Below are positions 35,713-44,986 of a stretch of 64,000 nucleotides of DNA, piece by piece; position 1 is the stretch's first letter; each line of letters starts with the position of its first letter. Location of the stretch: assembly GCA_964419935.1 (NCBI GenBank), contig CAYQQJ010000006.1, positions 62,001-126,000 of the forward strand, written 5' to 3'. The notes below the pieces were generated by a model that did no database searches, had not been told where the DNA came from, and worked only from the letters and a program-made list of their open reading frames with translations. The DNA comes from CAYQQJ01 sp964419935. GTDB lineage: Bacteria > Pseudomonadota > Gammaproteobacteria > Pseudomonadales > Cellvibrionaceae. Position numbers and translations under genes: made by a program.

Positions 35713-37746
35713 TCAGTAGCGATAGACGACCTTCCCGTAGACGCTTCGCTCTATCTGCCCTCTGGCGTCCGGCTCACCAAACTCCGGATGTTCGCCATCA
35801 AGCAGATTATTACCCACCAATGACACTTCGATGTGATCGCCAAACTGTCGCGCGATGCGCATGTTCAGCTCCGTATAGGCGGGGATGGTTTCGCCGTCTC
35901 TGATAGCGGGAATACTCTCGATCTCGCCCTGGTAGCGTAGCTGCAAATCGAACTGATAGTCCCGCCAATCCACAGCGGAGTTGATCGCGAACTGATGCCG
36001 TGGCGTAGACCCTTCGATGAGTCTCTCAAAATTGATATCCATACCGCGGGCAAAGAGTTCCATATCCAAATAGGCATAGCTGGTGGTCAACCGCCAATGG
36101 TTCATCGGCGTATAGGACACCAGCGCTTCAAAGCCTCTGGAATATCCATCGGTGAGATTTTCTGACATCAGCGGTAGAACAACCTGATCGTCGCCTTCGA
36201 CGAATGGCTCACCGAGCTCTATCGATGACAGCTCGTCATACTCATTGTGAAACGCGGCAATATCCAGCGACAACGAATCCAACGCGTGCCAGCGATAGCC
36301 AACCTCATAAGCGAGCGTTTCTTCGGGTTCAAAATCATCATTGCCGAGCAGGCGAACCACTTCACCGTTGGCTCCAAAGCCTGCATCAATAGCCACATCA
36401 CGCTCATAGCGTGTTGGGGTTCGCACGGCCCGTGATACGGCCGACCAAACAGTGTGGCCTGGCAATATCTCCCAGGCGGCGCGCACTGTGGGCTGTATCT
36501 CAAATCCGCTAAAGTCGTTGTGTTCGAGCTTGGTGCCCAAAGTGATTCTCACGTTATTCCATGGGCTGTATTGATCCTGAACAAACAGGCTGTAAAGTTC
36601 GTCATCGGACTCCTCCGGCACCACCTGGAAGATGCCTTTCCCGATGTTTTCATTGGAACTTATTCGATAGTTCATGCCCCACAGCAGCTCGTGTTTATCA
36701 CCCAATTCCATGCGGTGCTGAAAATCAATATCGGTGGTGTTCAGCGTGTCCTTGTAGCTGGGATCATCGCGGTAGGTATAGTCGTGATAAATCCGCAGAT
36801 GATAGTCCGAAGCGTCACTGATCTGGTGCCGCCAACGCCCCAGCAGATTACCCCCACGGATTTCCGCTGCCAATGGCGGCTCCGGACCCCCGCGACCGAT
36901 GACACGTACCGCCGGCACCAGTTGTCCGATGGTGCCCTCGTACAGGTCACCCTGAAAGGTGAAACGGTCATCATCATTGTCATCCCAGTCAGTGCGAAAG
37001 CCCATGTGTGTCAGATCCCAATCATCTTCACTCTCGGCCGCTGGCGCGTAGCTGCTGTCCCGGTCTGAATGTTTCAGAAAAACCCGGTAATAAATATTCT
37101 CCTTCGTCTTACCACCGTAGCGTATGCCTGCGCCACGCTCTTCATTACCCAACAGCGCCTCCGCGTAGAGCCCCTGGGTGTCCTTGGAATTTTTTGTTGT
37201 GATACTCACCACCCCGTTAACCGCATTGGACCCCCAAAGCGATGCGCCAGGACCGCGAACAACTTCTATACGCTCGATATCTTCCATCAGGTAATCCTGG
37301 GCATCCCAGAAAACGCCGGAAAACAGTGGGGTATAAATGCTGCGGGTATCCGACTGCACAAGCAAATTACGTGAATTTGAACTACTGAAGCCCCGGGCAC
37401 TGACTGCCCAGGTATTTGAGTTCTGTCGGGCCACGTGCACACCGGGGACCATGCGCAATGCCTCAGGGATGGTGGTCACGCCACTGCGCCTGATGTCATC
37501 CGCAGTCACCACGGCAACGGCAGCCGCTGACGATGAAAGACTTTCCTTGGTGCGGGACACCGATGTGACCTGTATGGTTGATAGCTGCTCCAGACTCAGG
37601 CTGGCGAGATCCTCCGACAGCATTTCCTGCCCCTGAACACAGGAAGCGCCGAAAAACAGAAACACAATCGCCAGAAACTTCCCGGCAGCCCGTTGAAACA
37701 CATGACCTAATGTTCCAAACAAAACCCCGGTGGGAAAAACTTTCAT
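35713..37746 (-). CDS. TonB-dependent receptor, iron/siderophore (CirA/BtuB-like) type
   Basis: Outer-membrane receptor of 677 residues. Signal segment about 20-40 (ends VQG-Q). The N-terminus has the LASLSLEQLSTIQVTSVSRTKESL pattern typical of iron-complex receptors. The plug includes VVTADDIRRSGVTTIPEALRMVPGVHVA and VRGPGASLWGSNAVNGVV, and the barrel ends with aromatic Y (GKVVYRY). A Fur-box-like 15-mer lies 43 bases upstream of the start, so iron repression is likely. It is inserted between mnmE and mnmG, genes that are usually near neighbours, and is oriented against the core genes. The substrate cannot be read: siderophore, haem-like or corrinoid are all possible, with iron favoured by the Fur site. 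Confidence 0.9.
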   Translation of the reverse strand: MKVFPTGVLFGTLGHVFQRAAGKFLAIVFLFFGASCVQGQEMLSEDLASLSLEQLSTIQVTSVSRTKESLSSSAAAVAVVTADDIRRSGVTTIPEALRMVPGVHVARQNSNTWAVSARGFSSSNSRNLLVQSDTRSIYTPLFSGVFWDAQDYLMEDIERIEVVRGPGASLWGSNAVNGVVSITTKNSKDTQGLYAEALLGNEERGAGIRYGGKTKENIYYRVFLKHSDRDSSYAPAAESEDDWDLTHMGFRTDWDDNDDDRFTFQGDLYEGTIGQLVPAVRVIGRGGPEPPLAAEIRGGNLLGRWRHQISDASDYHLRIYHDYTYRDDPSYKDTLNTTDIDFQHRMELGDKHELLWGMNYRISSNENIGKGIFQVVPEESDDELYSLFVQDQYSPWNNVRITLGTKLEHNDFSGFEIQPTVRAAWEILPGHTVWSAVSRAVRTPTRYERDVAIDAGFGANGEVVRLLGNDDFEPEETLAYEVGYRWHALDSLSLDIAAFHNEYDELSSIELGEPFVEGDDQVVLPLMSENLTDGYSRGFEALVSYTPMNHWRLTTSYAYLDMELFARGMDINFERLIEGSTPRHQFAINSAVDWRDYQFDLQLRYQGEIESIPAIRDGETIPAYTELNMRIARQFGDHIEVSLVGNNLLDGEHPEFGEPDARGQIERSVYGKVVYRY

Positions 37747-38562
37747 AGCTCACGATATCCTGTTATGCAGATGATTAATTGTTTTGACGGATAGTCATTA
37801 TCCTTGTTCAACAATCCTTGCAGCAAATTCTCCTCGATAAGATCACTCCTGATGCCGCTCAAGCAGGGTTCATACGAGCCACTCTCTCGTTCAACACCAT
37901 CCGGTCTTTAAAACCGCCTCCACAACCGTCTCATCGCTGCAATTATCTTTCCAGGTTGGATGGACCGCTGGTCATCGGCAACCAATCCTGCAGATCTCCA
38001 GCCACACACAGAATAACCACCGTTACCACTCAAGAAGCTAACAACTTATTAACAAATAACGACAAAACAAAGATCCACGCCACAGGAAATACACATGAAC
38101 CCCACACCCAAAACACAACCTCACCCACAATCTCGCCGGTATGTGCACAACACTGTGAATAATCTGATTGAAATCAGTGGAGTCTGGTGAAAAGTACCCA
38201 CATCAAAACTGATCATTCTTTAAGCTTGTGGTTAACTAGGGTTTCTGTCCCCAGGCTAACAGGGGTATTCCAGACAGCTAACACAGCGTCTGACCAGTGG
38301 TTATGCAAAGCCCAACTTATTGAATTAGAAGGACAAAAGAGGGTTTCCCACACATTAATGGCGCCCTAACATTAATAACATCATTAAAAAACATCTTTAA
38401 TACCCTATATATCTATACTAATTCTTCATTAATTCACTGCACTACAAATCAATAACCAAAAGCCCGTATCGATTTAAATCGTTGTTTTTTTGTACACCAT
38501 TCAATTTCCCCCTATAATACCCACCCTTTTTGTCTCGACCTTCCCTTGCAGGTGCTGCTTTC
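37747..38562. other. Long gap upstream of mnmG, candidate oriC B
   Basis: This is an 816-base gap with no supportable gene, in the position of E. coli oriC (next to mnmG). DnaA-box-like sites are TTATTAACA (38046-38054, one mismatch), TGTGCACAA (38142-38150, one mismatch as complement), TGTGAATAA (38154-38162, a perfect TTATnCACA as complement), TGTGGTTAA (38227-38235, one mismatch as complement) and TTATGCAAA (38301-38309, one mismatch). A very AT-rich stretch (38366-38480) follows on the mnmG side, where E. coli has its unwinding element. Four GATC sites occur in the left half. The mnmG promoter and the receptor promoter are also here. Confidence 0.55.
37789..37803. promoter_or_regulatory. 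Candidate Fur box upstream of TBDR
   Basis: GGATAGTCATTATCC is a 7-1-7 inverted repeat (one mismatch between arms) that matches the Fur consensus TGATAATnATTATCA at 11 of 14 arm positions. It lies 43 bases upstream of the receptor start, where a repressor site is expected. Confidence 0.6.
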
Positions 38563-40458
38563 ATGATCTTCCCCAAGCAATTTGACGTCATTGTTATCGG
38601 CGGCGGGCACGCGGGTACCGAGGCCTGTTTGGCAGCGGCACGCATGGGCTGTAAGACATTACTGCTGACCCACAACATTGAGACCCTCGGCCAAATGAGC
38701 TGCAATCCGGCCATAGGCGGCATTGGCAAAAGCCATCTGGTCAAGGAAATCGATGCCTTGGGTGGCGCCATGGCAATGGCGACCGATCGCGGCGGCATTC
38801 AGTTTCGGGTTCTCAACAATCGCAAAGGTCCCGCTGTTCGGGCAACTCGAGCGCAAGCGGACCGGGTGCTGTACAAGGCCGCGATCCGATCGATTCTTGA
38901 GAACCAACCCAATTTATCGATTTTTCAACAAGCCGTTGACGACTTGATTGTGGATGGCGACACGGTGCGCGGTGTAGTTACGCAAATGGGGCTGCGATTT
39001 CATGCGCCGTCGGTTGTGCTGACTGCGGGCACCTTCCTCGGTGGCAAGATCCATATCGGGTTGGAGCAGCATTCCGGTGGTCGCGCCGGCGACCCACCGT
39101 CCATCGCCCTCGCTGAACGACTGCGGGAACTGCCGCTGCGTGTTGAAAGGCTCAAAACCGGCACCCCGCCGCGAATCGATGCCCGGTCAGTGGATTTTTC
39201 CGAGTTGGAGGTCCAATGGGGAGACACGCCTTTGCCTGTAATGTCGTTTCTCGGCAAGCCGGAAGACCACCCGCAGCAAGCCTGTTGCTGGATTACCCAT
39301 ACCAACACGCGTACTCACGACATCATTCGCAGTGGCTTTGATCGTTCACCCATGTTTACCGGGGTGATTGAGGGGGTGGGACCCAGGTACTGTCCGTCCA
39401 TCGAGGACAAGATCAACCGTTTTGCCGACAAGGACAGTCACCAGATATTTATCGAACCGGAGGGGCTGACTACCCACGAGCTCTACCCCAACGGCATATC
39501 GACCAGTTTGCCATTCGACATACAGCTGGCGTTGGTGCAGTCCATCAAAGGGTTTGAAAATGCCCATATTACGCGGCCGGGCTACGCCATTGAGTACGAC
39601 TATTTCAATCCACAGGATCTGAAATACAGCTTTGAAACCAAATCGCTCAATGGGTTGTTCTTCGCCGGGCAAATCAACGGCACCACGGGCTATGAAGAAG
39701 CCGGTGCCCAAGGGTTGCTGGCCGGCCTCAATGCCGCGCTTCGCGTGCAGGAAAAAGAGGCCTGGTGTCCGGAGCGGGATCAGGCTTACATCGGCGTTCT
39801 GGCCGACGACCTGATTACCATGGGCACGCGCGAGCCTTATCGCATGTTCACCAGCCGCGCCGAATACCGTTTGCTGTTGCGTGAAGACAATGCGGATAGA
39901 CGCCTGACGGAAAAGGGCCGCGAGCTGGGCCTGGTGGACGATGTTCGCTGGGATGCCTATTGCAGAAAGCGCGACGCTATCGAGCAGGAGCAGTCCCGCA
40001 TGTCATCCACCTGGATTCAGCCAGGTTCTGCAGAAGCGGCAATCCTGACAGAAAAAATTCAGGCGCCACTGACTCGGGAATATTCCCTGATGGATTTGCT
40101 CAAGCGGCCGGAACTGCATTACGACGACCTGGCGAACTTGAAGGGGGAAGGTGTTGCTGATCCGCAGGTAGCTGAACAGGTGGAGATTGCAGCCAAATAC
40201 GCCGGTTACATCACCCGACAGCAGGATGATATCGACAAACTGCGCAAGAGCGAAAATACGGTGATTCCCGAGAATTTCAATTTCCACGGGGTGGATGGTC
40301 TGTCCAATGAAGTCAAACAGAAGCTGTCCGAAGCGCGGCCGGATACCTTGGCCCGGGCGTCTCGCGTACCGGGAGTCACACCGGCTGCTGTTTCCCTGTT
40401 GATGATTACTCTGAAGAAGCAAGGTTTGTTGAACAAGCGCAGCGCCGTGACGGTTTAA
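38563..40458 (+). CDS. mnmG: tRNA uridine-5-carboxymethylaminomethyl modification FAD enzyme MnmG
   Basis: FAD/NADH-dependent partner of MnmE in wobble-uridine modification (also called GidA). I start at the ATG at 38563 (631 residues), which gives the standard N-terminus MIFPKQFDVIVIGGGHAGTEA with the FAD GxGxxG-type motif; the frame upstream is not protein-like. Other signatures are CNPAIGGIGKSHLVKEIDALGG and GLFFAGQINGTTGYEEAGAQGLLAGLNAAL. The C-terminal domain, which binds MnmE and tRNA, ends KKQGLLNKRSAVTV. It heads mnmG-rsmG-parA-parB. Confidence 0.98.
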   Translation: MIFPKQFDVIVIGGGHAGTEACLAAARMGCKTLLLTHNIETLGQMSCNPAIGGIGKSHLVKEIDALGGAMAMATDRGGIQFRVLNNRKGPAVRATRAQADRVLYKAAIRSILENQPNLSIFQQAVDDLIVDGDTVRGVVTQMGLRFHAPSVVLTAGTFLGGKIHIGLEQHSGGRAGDPPSIALAERLRELPLRVERLKTGTPPRIDARSVDFSELEVQWGDTPLPVMSFLGKPEDHPQQACCWITHTNTRTHDIIRSGFDRSPMFTGVIEGVGPRYCPSIEDKINRFADKDSHQIFIEPEGLTTHELYPNGISTSLPFDIQLALVQSIKGFENAHITRPGYAIEYDYFNPQDLKYSFETKSLNGLFFAGQINGTTGYEEAGAQGLLAGLNAALRVQEKEAWCPERDQAYIGVLADDLITMGTREPYRMFTSRAEYRLLLREDNADRRLTEKGRELGLVDDVRWDAYCRKRDAIEQEQSRMSSTWIQPGSAEAAILTEKIQAPLTREYSLMDLLKRPELHYDDLANLKGEGVADPQVAEQVEIAAKYAGYITRQQDDIDKLRKSENTVIPENFNFHGVDGLSNEVKQKLSEARPDTLARASRVPGVTPAAVSLLMITLKKQGLLNKRSAVTV

Positions 40459-40571
40459 TAGGTGACGCCTGACCGTGAGTGACCTTCGGGATGCTCGCCA
40501 TCTTCACGACTTCCACTTTCACTTGCACCTCCACGATGGTTAATCCAGATTTGATTCCCAATGAAGCGCCG

Positions 40572-41204
40572 ATGATTGATTTATTGATACCACTCGAACA
40601 AGGCTGCCGCGCCCTTGATCTGGCGCTGACGGACAGCCAGTATCAGCGGCTGAATACGTTTGTCAACCTGTTGCACAAGTGGAACAAGGCATACAACCTG
40701 ACCGCCATTCGCGACCCCGAGGACATGGTGCGCCGGCATATCCACGATAGCCTCAGTGTGATGCCTTACCTGAGTGGCGAGCGTATTATCGATGTGGGGA
40801 CCGGCGGCGGCCTGCCGGGCGTTCCGCTGGCCATAGTGTTTCCCGAGCGACATTTCACCCTGTTGGACAGTAACGGCAAGAAAACCCGCTTTCTGTTTCA
40901 GGCAAAACAGGAACTCAAACTCGAAAATGTTGCGATCGTTCATCAGCGGGTCGAGTCCTACCAGCCCGAGCAGACCTACGATACAGTGATCAGCCGAGCG
41001 TTTGCGTCACTCGAGGATATGGTGGGTGGTTGCCATCACCTTCTGTCTTCCGACGGCCGCTTTTTCGCCATGAAAGGGGTTTTTCCTGAAAGCGAGTTGA
41101 GAGAGATTGAAAAACACTATATCGTCGTGGCCTCTCACCCGTTGACGGTTCCCGGTGTTGAAGGTGAGCGCTGTCTGCTGATCCTGGGCCGGCGTCAGAA
41201 CTGA
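40572..41204 (+). CDS. rsmG: 16S rRNA m7G527 methyltransferase RsmG
   Basis: S-adenosylmethionine-dependent methyltransferase that modifies G527 of 16S rRNA (also GidB). The core is complete: HKWNKAYNLTAIRDPEDMVRRHI, then the SAM-binding IIDVGTGGGLPGVPLAIVFP and ISRAFASLEDMV. I chose the ATG at 40572 (210 residues) because it places HKWNKAYNLT at the usual distance from the start. The ATG at 40536 (222 residues) is an alternative, and neither has a good ribosome-binding site. The gene lies between mnmG and parA, the standard order. Confidence 0.95.
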   Translation: MIDLLIPLEQGCRALDLALTDSQYQRLNTFVNLLHKWNKAYNLTAIRDPEDMVRRHIHDSLSVMPYLSGERIIDVGTGGGLPGVPLAIVFPERHFTLLDSNGKKTRFLFQAKQELKLENVAIVHQRVESYQPEQTYDTVISRAFASLEDMVGGCHHLLSSDGRFFAMKGVFPESELREIEKHYIVVASHPLTVPGVEGERCLLILGRRQN

Positions 41205-41242
41205 AGAAACTACCGAGAAATCAATAATTTAAAGGCGAGCCC

Positions 41243-42043
41243 GTGGGCAAATTTTACGCAATAGCAAACCAGAAAGGTGGGGTGGGTAAAACCACTACCA
41301 GCGTCAACCTGGCGGCGTCTCTGGCGGCCACCAAAAAGAAAGTTCTGTTGGTGGATCTGGACCCGCAGGGTAACGCTACCATGGGCAGTGGCGTGGATAA
41401 AAACAGCCAGGAGTACACGGTTTACGATGTACTGGTTGGCTTGGTCGGCTTCGAGCAGGCGTTGGTGGATTCCGATGAAGCCAAATTCAAAGTGCTGCCG
41501 GCCAATGGCGACCTGACCGCCGCCGAAGTGGAAATGCTCAATATCGATAACCGCGAGCGCCGTTTGGCGTTGGCGCTGCAGGGTGCCCGGGAGCAGTTCG
41601 ACTACATTCTGGTTGACTGCCCGCCGTCTCTGAACATGTTGACCGTGAATGCACTGGCCGCCTGCGATAGTGTGATCATTCCCATGCAGTGCGAATATTA
41701 CGCGCTGGAAGGTTTGTCCGCACTGGTCAATACCATCAACACCATTCAGCAGCGGGTCAATCCCAATCTGCGCATCGAAGGCATTCTGCGCACTATGTAT
41801 GATCCGCGCAACAGCCTGACTGGCGAGGTTTCGGCACAGCTTTTCGATTATTTCGGCGACAAGGTTTACCGCACCTGCATCCCACGCAATGTGCGTCTGG
41901 CGGAAGCTCCCAGCTTTGGCAAACCCGTCATCAGTTACGATCGTATGTCAAAAGGCGCGCTGGCTTATCTGGCGCTGGCCGGGGAAATCATCCGTCGCAA
42001 CGAGACAGGTGTGGAAAGCGCCCCACTGCCGACCGATATCTAA
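41243..42043 (+). CDS. parA: Chromosome partitioning ATPase ParA
   Basis: Walker-type ATPase (266 residues; Soj-like) that moves ParB-parS complexes for chromosome segregation. It starts with GTG; the deviant Walker A KGGVGKTTT is at residues 11-19, with DLDPQGNATMGSG and DCPPSLNMLT further on. AAAGGCGAG precedes the start. The parB gene follows after 24 bases. Three parS-like sites lie 12-15 kb away in recF and dnaN, on the other side of the candidate origin. Confidence 0.97.
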   Translation: MGKFYAIANQKGGVGKTTTSVNLAASLAATKKKVLLVDLDPQGNATMGSGVDKNSQEYTVYDVLVGLVGFEQALVDSDEAKFKVLPANGDLTAAEVEMLNIDNRERRLALALQGAREQFDYILVDCPPSLNMLTVNALAACDSVIIPMQCEYYALEGLSALVNTINTIQQRVNPNLRIEGILRTMYDPRNSLTGEVSAQLFDYFGDKVYRTCIPRNVRLAEAPSFGKPVISYDRMSKGALAYLALAGEIIRRNETGVESAPLPTDI

Positions 42044-42067
42044 TTTACCGAGGTTCAACAAAACACG

Positions 42068-42994
42068 ATGGCATCGAAACGAAAAGGTTTGGGGCGCGGT
42101 CTGGACGCACTGCTCGGCGGTCAGTCGACCAGCCCGGCAGAGGCAATCCGCTCCGCGACCGCGGGTCAGGCTGGTGAAACCCTTGCGGAATCCGCCGATG
42201 GGCGGCTGGCCCACCTACCCATTGAATACATGCAACGTGGCAAATATCAGCCCCGCCGCGATATGCATCAGGATGCCCTGCAGGAGCTGGCGGATTCGAT
42301 CAAGTCCCAGGGCGTAATGCAACCGATTGTGGTGCGGGAAATTGAACCCACAGCCACGGGCGATAAGCGCTACGAAATCATTGCCGGTGAACGCCGCTGG
42401 CGTGCCAGCCAGCTCGCTGGTCTGGATAAGGTTCCCGCCGTTATTCGTGACGTGTCCGATGAAGCGGCAATCGCCATGGCGCTCATCGAAAACCTGCAGC
42501 GGGAGGATTTGAATCCTGTTGAAGAGGCTTTTGCTCTCAAGCGGCTTCAGGATGAGTTTGAATTGACCCATCAGGAAGTTGCCGATGCCGTGGGTAAATC
42601 CCGGGCGGCAGTGACCAACACCTTGCGGCTGTTGAATCTCACCGACGAGGTGCGCACGCTGCTGGAACACGGTGATCTTGAAATGGGCCATGCCCGCTGT
42701 CTGCTCAGTTTGCCAGCCACCATTCAATGCGATGTGGCCAGGCAGATTGTGTCCCGCGGCCTGTCGGTTCGCCAGGCGGAAGCCCTGGCGCGGAACGCGC
42801 TGCAGGACAAGCCGCCGTCAGCCGCTGTGCAGCCCAGCGCGGATATTCAGAAACTGGAAGAAAGTCTCGCGGAACACGTCGGAGTGCCGGTTAATATTCA
42901 GCACTCGGCCAAGGGTAAGGGCAAGCTGGTGCTCAAGTATAATAACCTCGATGAGCTGGACGGCATATTGACCCATCTGCGCTTCAAATCGTGA
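42068..42994 (+). CDS. parB: Chromosome partitioning protein ParB
   Basis: Centromere-binding CTPase/clamp (308 residues; Spo0J-like). N-terminal KRKGLGRGLDALLGG, then the ParB/Srx domain with IQYMQ-like LPIEYMQRGKYQPRRDM and GERRWRASQLAGLDKVPAVIR. ENLQREDLNPVEEAFAL follows, then the helix-turn-helix LTHQEVADAVGKSRAAVTNTLRLL, and the C-terminal dimer domain ends TVHLRFKS-like (LTHLRFKS). Expected targets are the three parS-like 16-mers in recF/dnaN. It is co-transcribed with parA. Confidence 0.97.
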   Translation: MASKRKGLGRGLDALLGGQSTSPAEAIRSATAGQAGETLAESADGRLAHLPIEYMQRGKYQPRRDMHQDALQELADSIKSQGVMQPIVVREIEPTATGDKRYEIIAGERRWRASQLAGLDKVPAVIRDVSDEAAIAMALIENLQREDLNPVEEAFALKRLQDEFELTHQEVADAVGKSRAAVTNTLRLLNLTDEVRTLLEHGDLEMGHARCLLSLPATIQCDVARQIVSRGLSVRQAEALARNALQDKPPSAAVQPSADIQKLEESLAEHVGVPVNIQHSAKGKGKLVLKYNNLDELDGILTHLRFKS

Positions 42995-43290
42995 AATCCG
43001 GCCGCCGCCGGACAATCATGTAGTAGTTGTAGCAGACGCCACTAATAGCGGTTGAACCGGGAGGCCATAAAACCTATAATCCCGTCCGCTCTTTGGGCAT
43101 GTTGTATAGAATTTAGCCGGATTTGGGCGCGGTTGATCTGAAATTTGCCAAGCTGGGGAGACGCAAAGCCGAATTCGCCGAGGCGAGAGGTATGCGGTCT
43201 ATTCCCGCCAGCTAAAAGACCCGTGGATTTGTCAGAGGCAGTTCTGCCGTCACACTCCTTGGATTTGTAGCAACTAACGGTGAGTAGTGC
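42995..43290. other. parB-atpI intergenic region
   Basis: About 296 bases expected to hold the atp operon promoter. TCCGGC/GCCGGA (42997-43012) directly after parB is a short GC hairpin without a T run and may weakly end parAB transcription. No gene is visible. Confidence 0.45.
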
Positions 43291-43671
43291 GTGTCAGGCC
43301 GAGTGAAACACCCCGCGCTGGCTGTATCGCTGATACAGCTGGCCATGCTGCTGCCTGTTTCACTGGTGCTGGCTACCGTGTCGAAGGTTGTTGCTCATTC
43401 GGTGCTGTTGGGAGGGCTGCTGTTTATTCTGCCCAACGCGTATTTCACGGTGTATGCGTTCCGGTATTCAGCTGCCGACTCAGCTGAACGTGTAACACGA
43501 GCCTTCTATTGGGGGCAGTTTGGCAAGATAGTACTGACCATTACAGGGTTTGCGGTCGTGCTGCGGCTGGTACAGCCTTTACATATGCCGGCCTTGATGG
43601 CCGCTTACTGTTTGATGATTGCTTCGCAGTGGTTTCTGTCCTGCGCAGTAGCGAAACGAATGATCGATTAA
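43291..43671 (+). CDS. atpI: ATP synthase assembly protein AtpI
   Basis: Small membrane protein (126 residues) encoded first in the atp operon and thought to help assemble the c-ring. Four hydrophobic helices are seen (about 10-30, 35-55, 70-90, 95-118), ending CAVAKRMID. It starts with GTG at 43291, with GGTGAG just upstream. The gene order atpI-B-E-F-H-A-G-D-C is complete and compact here. Confidence 0.92.
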   Translation: MSGRVKHPALAVSLIQLAMLLPVSLVLATVSKVVAHSVLLGGLLFILPNAYFTVYAFRYSAADSAERVTRAFYWGQFGKIVLTITGFAVVLRLVQPLHMPALMAAYCLMIASQWFLSCAVAKRMID

Positions 43672-43693
43672 CCGGGTGTAGACGACACTGATT

Positions 43694-44605
43694 ATGGCGA
43701 CTGAACAAACCTCGACGGGATACATTCAACACCACCTTCAGAACATGGCCTACGGCAAATTGCCGGAAGGTTATGTACGGGCTGACGGCAGCGTTTTGCA
43801 GGAGGCGACCTGGACCATGGCGCATTCCTCTCAGGAAGCTGCGGACATGGGATTCATGGCGCTGCACCTGGACAGCCTGGCCTGGGCATTTGGTCTGGGC
43901 GTACTCTTCTGTTTTCTGTTTTATCGCGCCGCCAAAAAAGCCACTGTCGAGACTCCCAGAGGTTTCCAGAGCTTTGTTGAGCTGGTAGTTGTCTTCGTGG
44001 ACGACATCGTTAAAGGTGTATTCCACGCCAAGAGCAGCATGATTGCCCCTATGGCCCTCACCATTTTTGTCTGGGTCTTCCTGATGAACCTGATGGATCT
44101 GATGCCGATCGACTGGTTCCCCCATGCGGCCCAAGTGGTTAGCGGTAATGATCACCTGTTCTTCAAAATTGTGCCCACCACAGATCCCAACGTGACCTTG
44201 GGTATGTCGATTACCGTCTTTTTCATGATCATCTTCTACAGTATCAAGGAAAAGGGTTTCCTCGGCTTCATCAAGGAATACACTCTGCACCCGTTTCACT
44301 CGGGCAAATGGTACGTCGACATTCTGTTGATTCCCGTCAATTTCGTATTGGAGATTGTGTCTCTTATCTCCAAGCCTATTTCACTCGGCTTGCGGTTGTT
44401 CGGCAACCTCTACGCCGGCGAAATGATCTTTATCCTGATTGCCCTGATGTTCAGCGCCAATATTTTGCTGGGTATTTTTGGTGGTGTGCTTCAGTGGGCA
44501 TGGGCAGTGTTTCATATTCTGATCATTACACTGCAAGCCTTCATTTTCATGGTGCTGACGACCGTATATATGGCGGCCGCCCATGATGTGCCTGAAGAAC
44601 ATTAA
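43694..44605 (+). CDS. atpB: ATP synthase F0 subunit a
   Basis: Membrane stator subunit (303 residues) that forms the proton half-channels against the c-ring. The C-terminal half has the conserved GLRLFGNLYAGEMIF with the essential Arg, and QAFIFMVLTTVYMAAAHD. The N-terminal 60 residues form a hydrophilic extension typical of Cellvibrio/Pseudomonas relatives. It follows atpI by 22 bases. Confidence 0.98.
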   Translation: MATEQTSTGYIQHHLQNMAYGKLPEGYVRADGSVLQEATWTMAHSSQEAADMGFMALHLDSLAWAFGLGVLFCFLFYRAAKKATVETPRGFQSFVELVVVFVDDIVKGVFHAKSSMIAPMALTIFVWVFLMNLMDLMPIDWFPHAAQVVSGNDHLFFKIVPTTDPNVTLGMSITVFFMIIFYSIKEKGFLGFIKEYTLHPFHSGKWYVDILLIPVNFVLEIVSLISKPISLGLRLFGNLYAGEMIFILIALMFSANILLGIFGGVLQWAWAVFHILIITLQAFIFMVLTTVYMAAAHDVPEEH

Positions 44606-44657
44606 CTGTCTGTTTCAACTTTACTTAAACTTTAAACTTTATCGTTAGGAGAAAAAA

Positions 44658-44939
44658 ATGGAAGCTGTAGGTTTGGTATATATCGCAAGTTCACTGCTGT
44701 TGGGCTTCGGTGCTCTGGGTACTGGGATTGGCTTCGCACTTCTCGGTGGCAAGCTCCTTGAAGGTTCAGCTCGTCAGCCAGAACAAGCACCTGCTCTGCA
44801 AACCAAAATGTTCATCGTAGCCGGTCTGTTGGATGCGGTTCCCATGATTGGTGCTGCAATGGGTCTGTACCTGATATTCCTGGTTGCGCCTGAATTGACT
44901 GAAGCCGCCAACGCAGCCGCTAGCGTCGCAGGTCAATAA
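44658..44939 (+). CDS. atpE: ATP synthase F0 subunit c
   Basis: Ring-forming proteolipid (93 residues) with two helices and the loop ARQPE. The proton-carrying acid is Asp59 (GLLDAVPMIG), equivalent to E. coli Asp61, and the ligands expected for sodium-type rings are not seen, so this is a proton ring. A strong TAGGAG ribosome-binding site precedes the ATG, fitting the high copy number needed. Confidence 0.98.
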   Translation: MEAVGLVYIASSLLLGFGALGTGIGFALLGGKLLEGSARQPEQAPALQTKMFIVAGLLDAVPMIGAAMGLYLIFLVAPELTEAANAAASVAGQ

Positions 44940-44986
44940 GAAGCCCCTTCGCTTTAATCATCCATTTATAAGCAAGAGGTGTTGGT

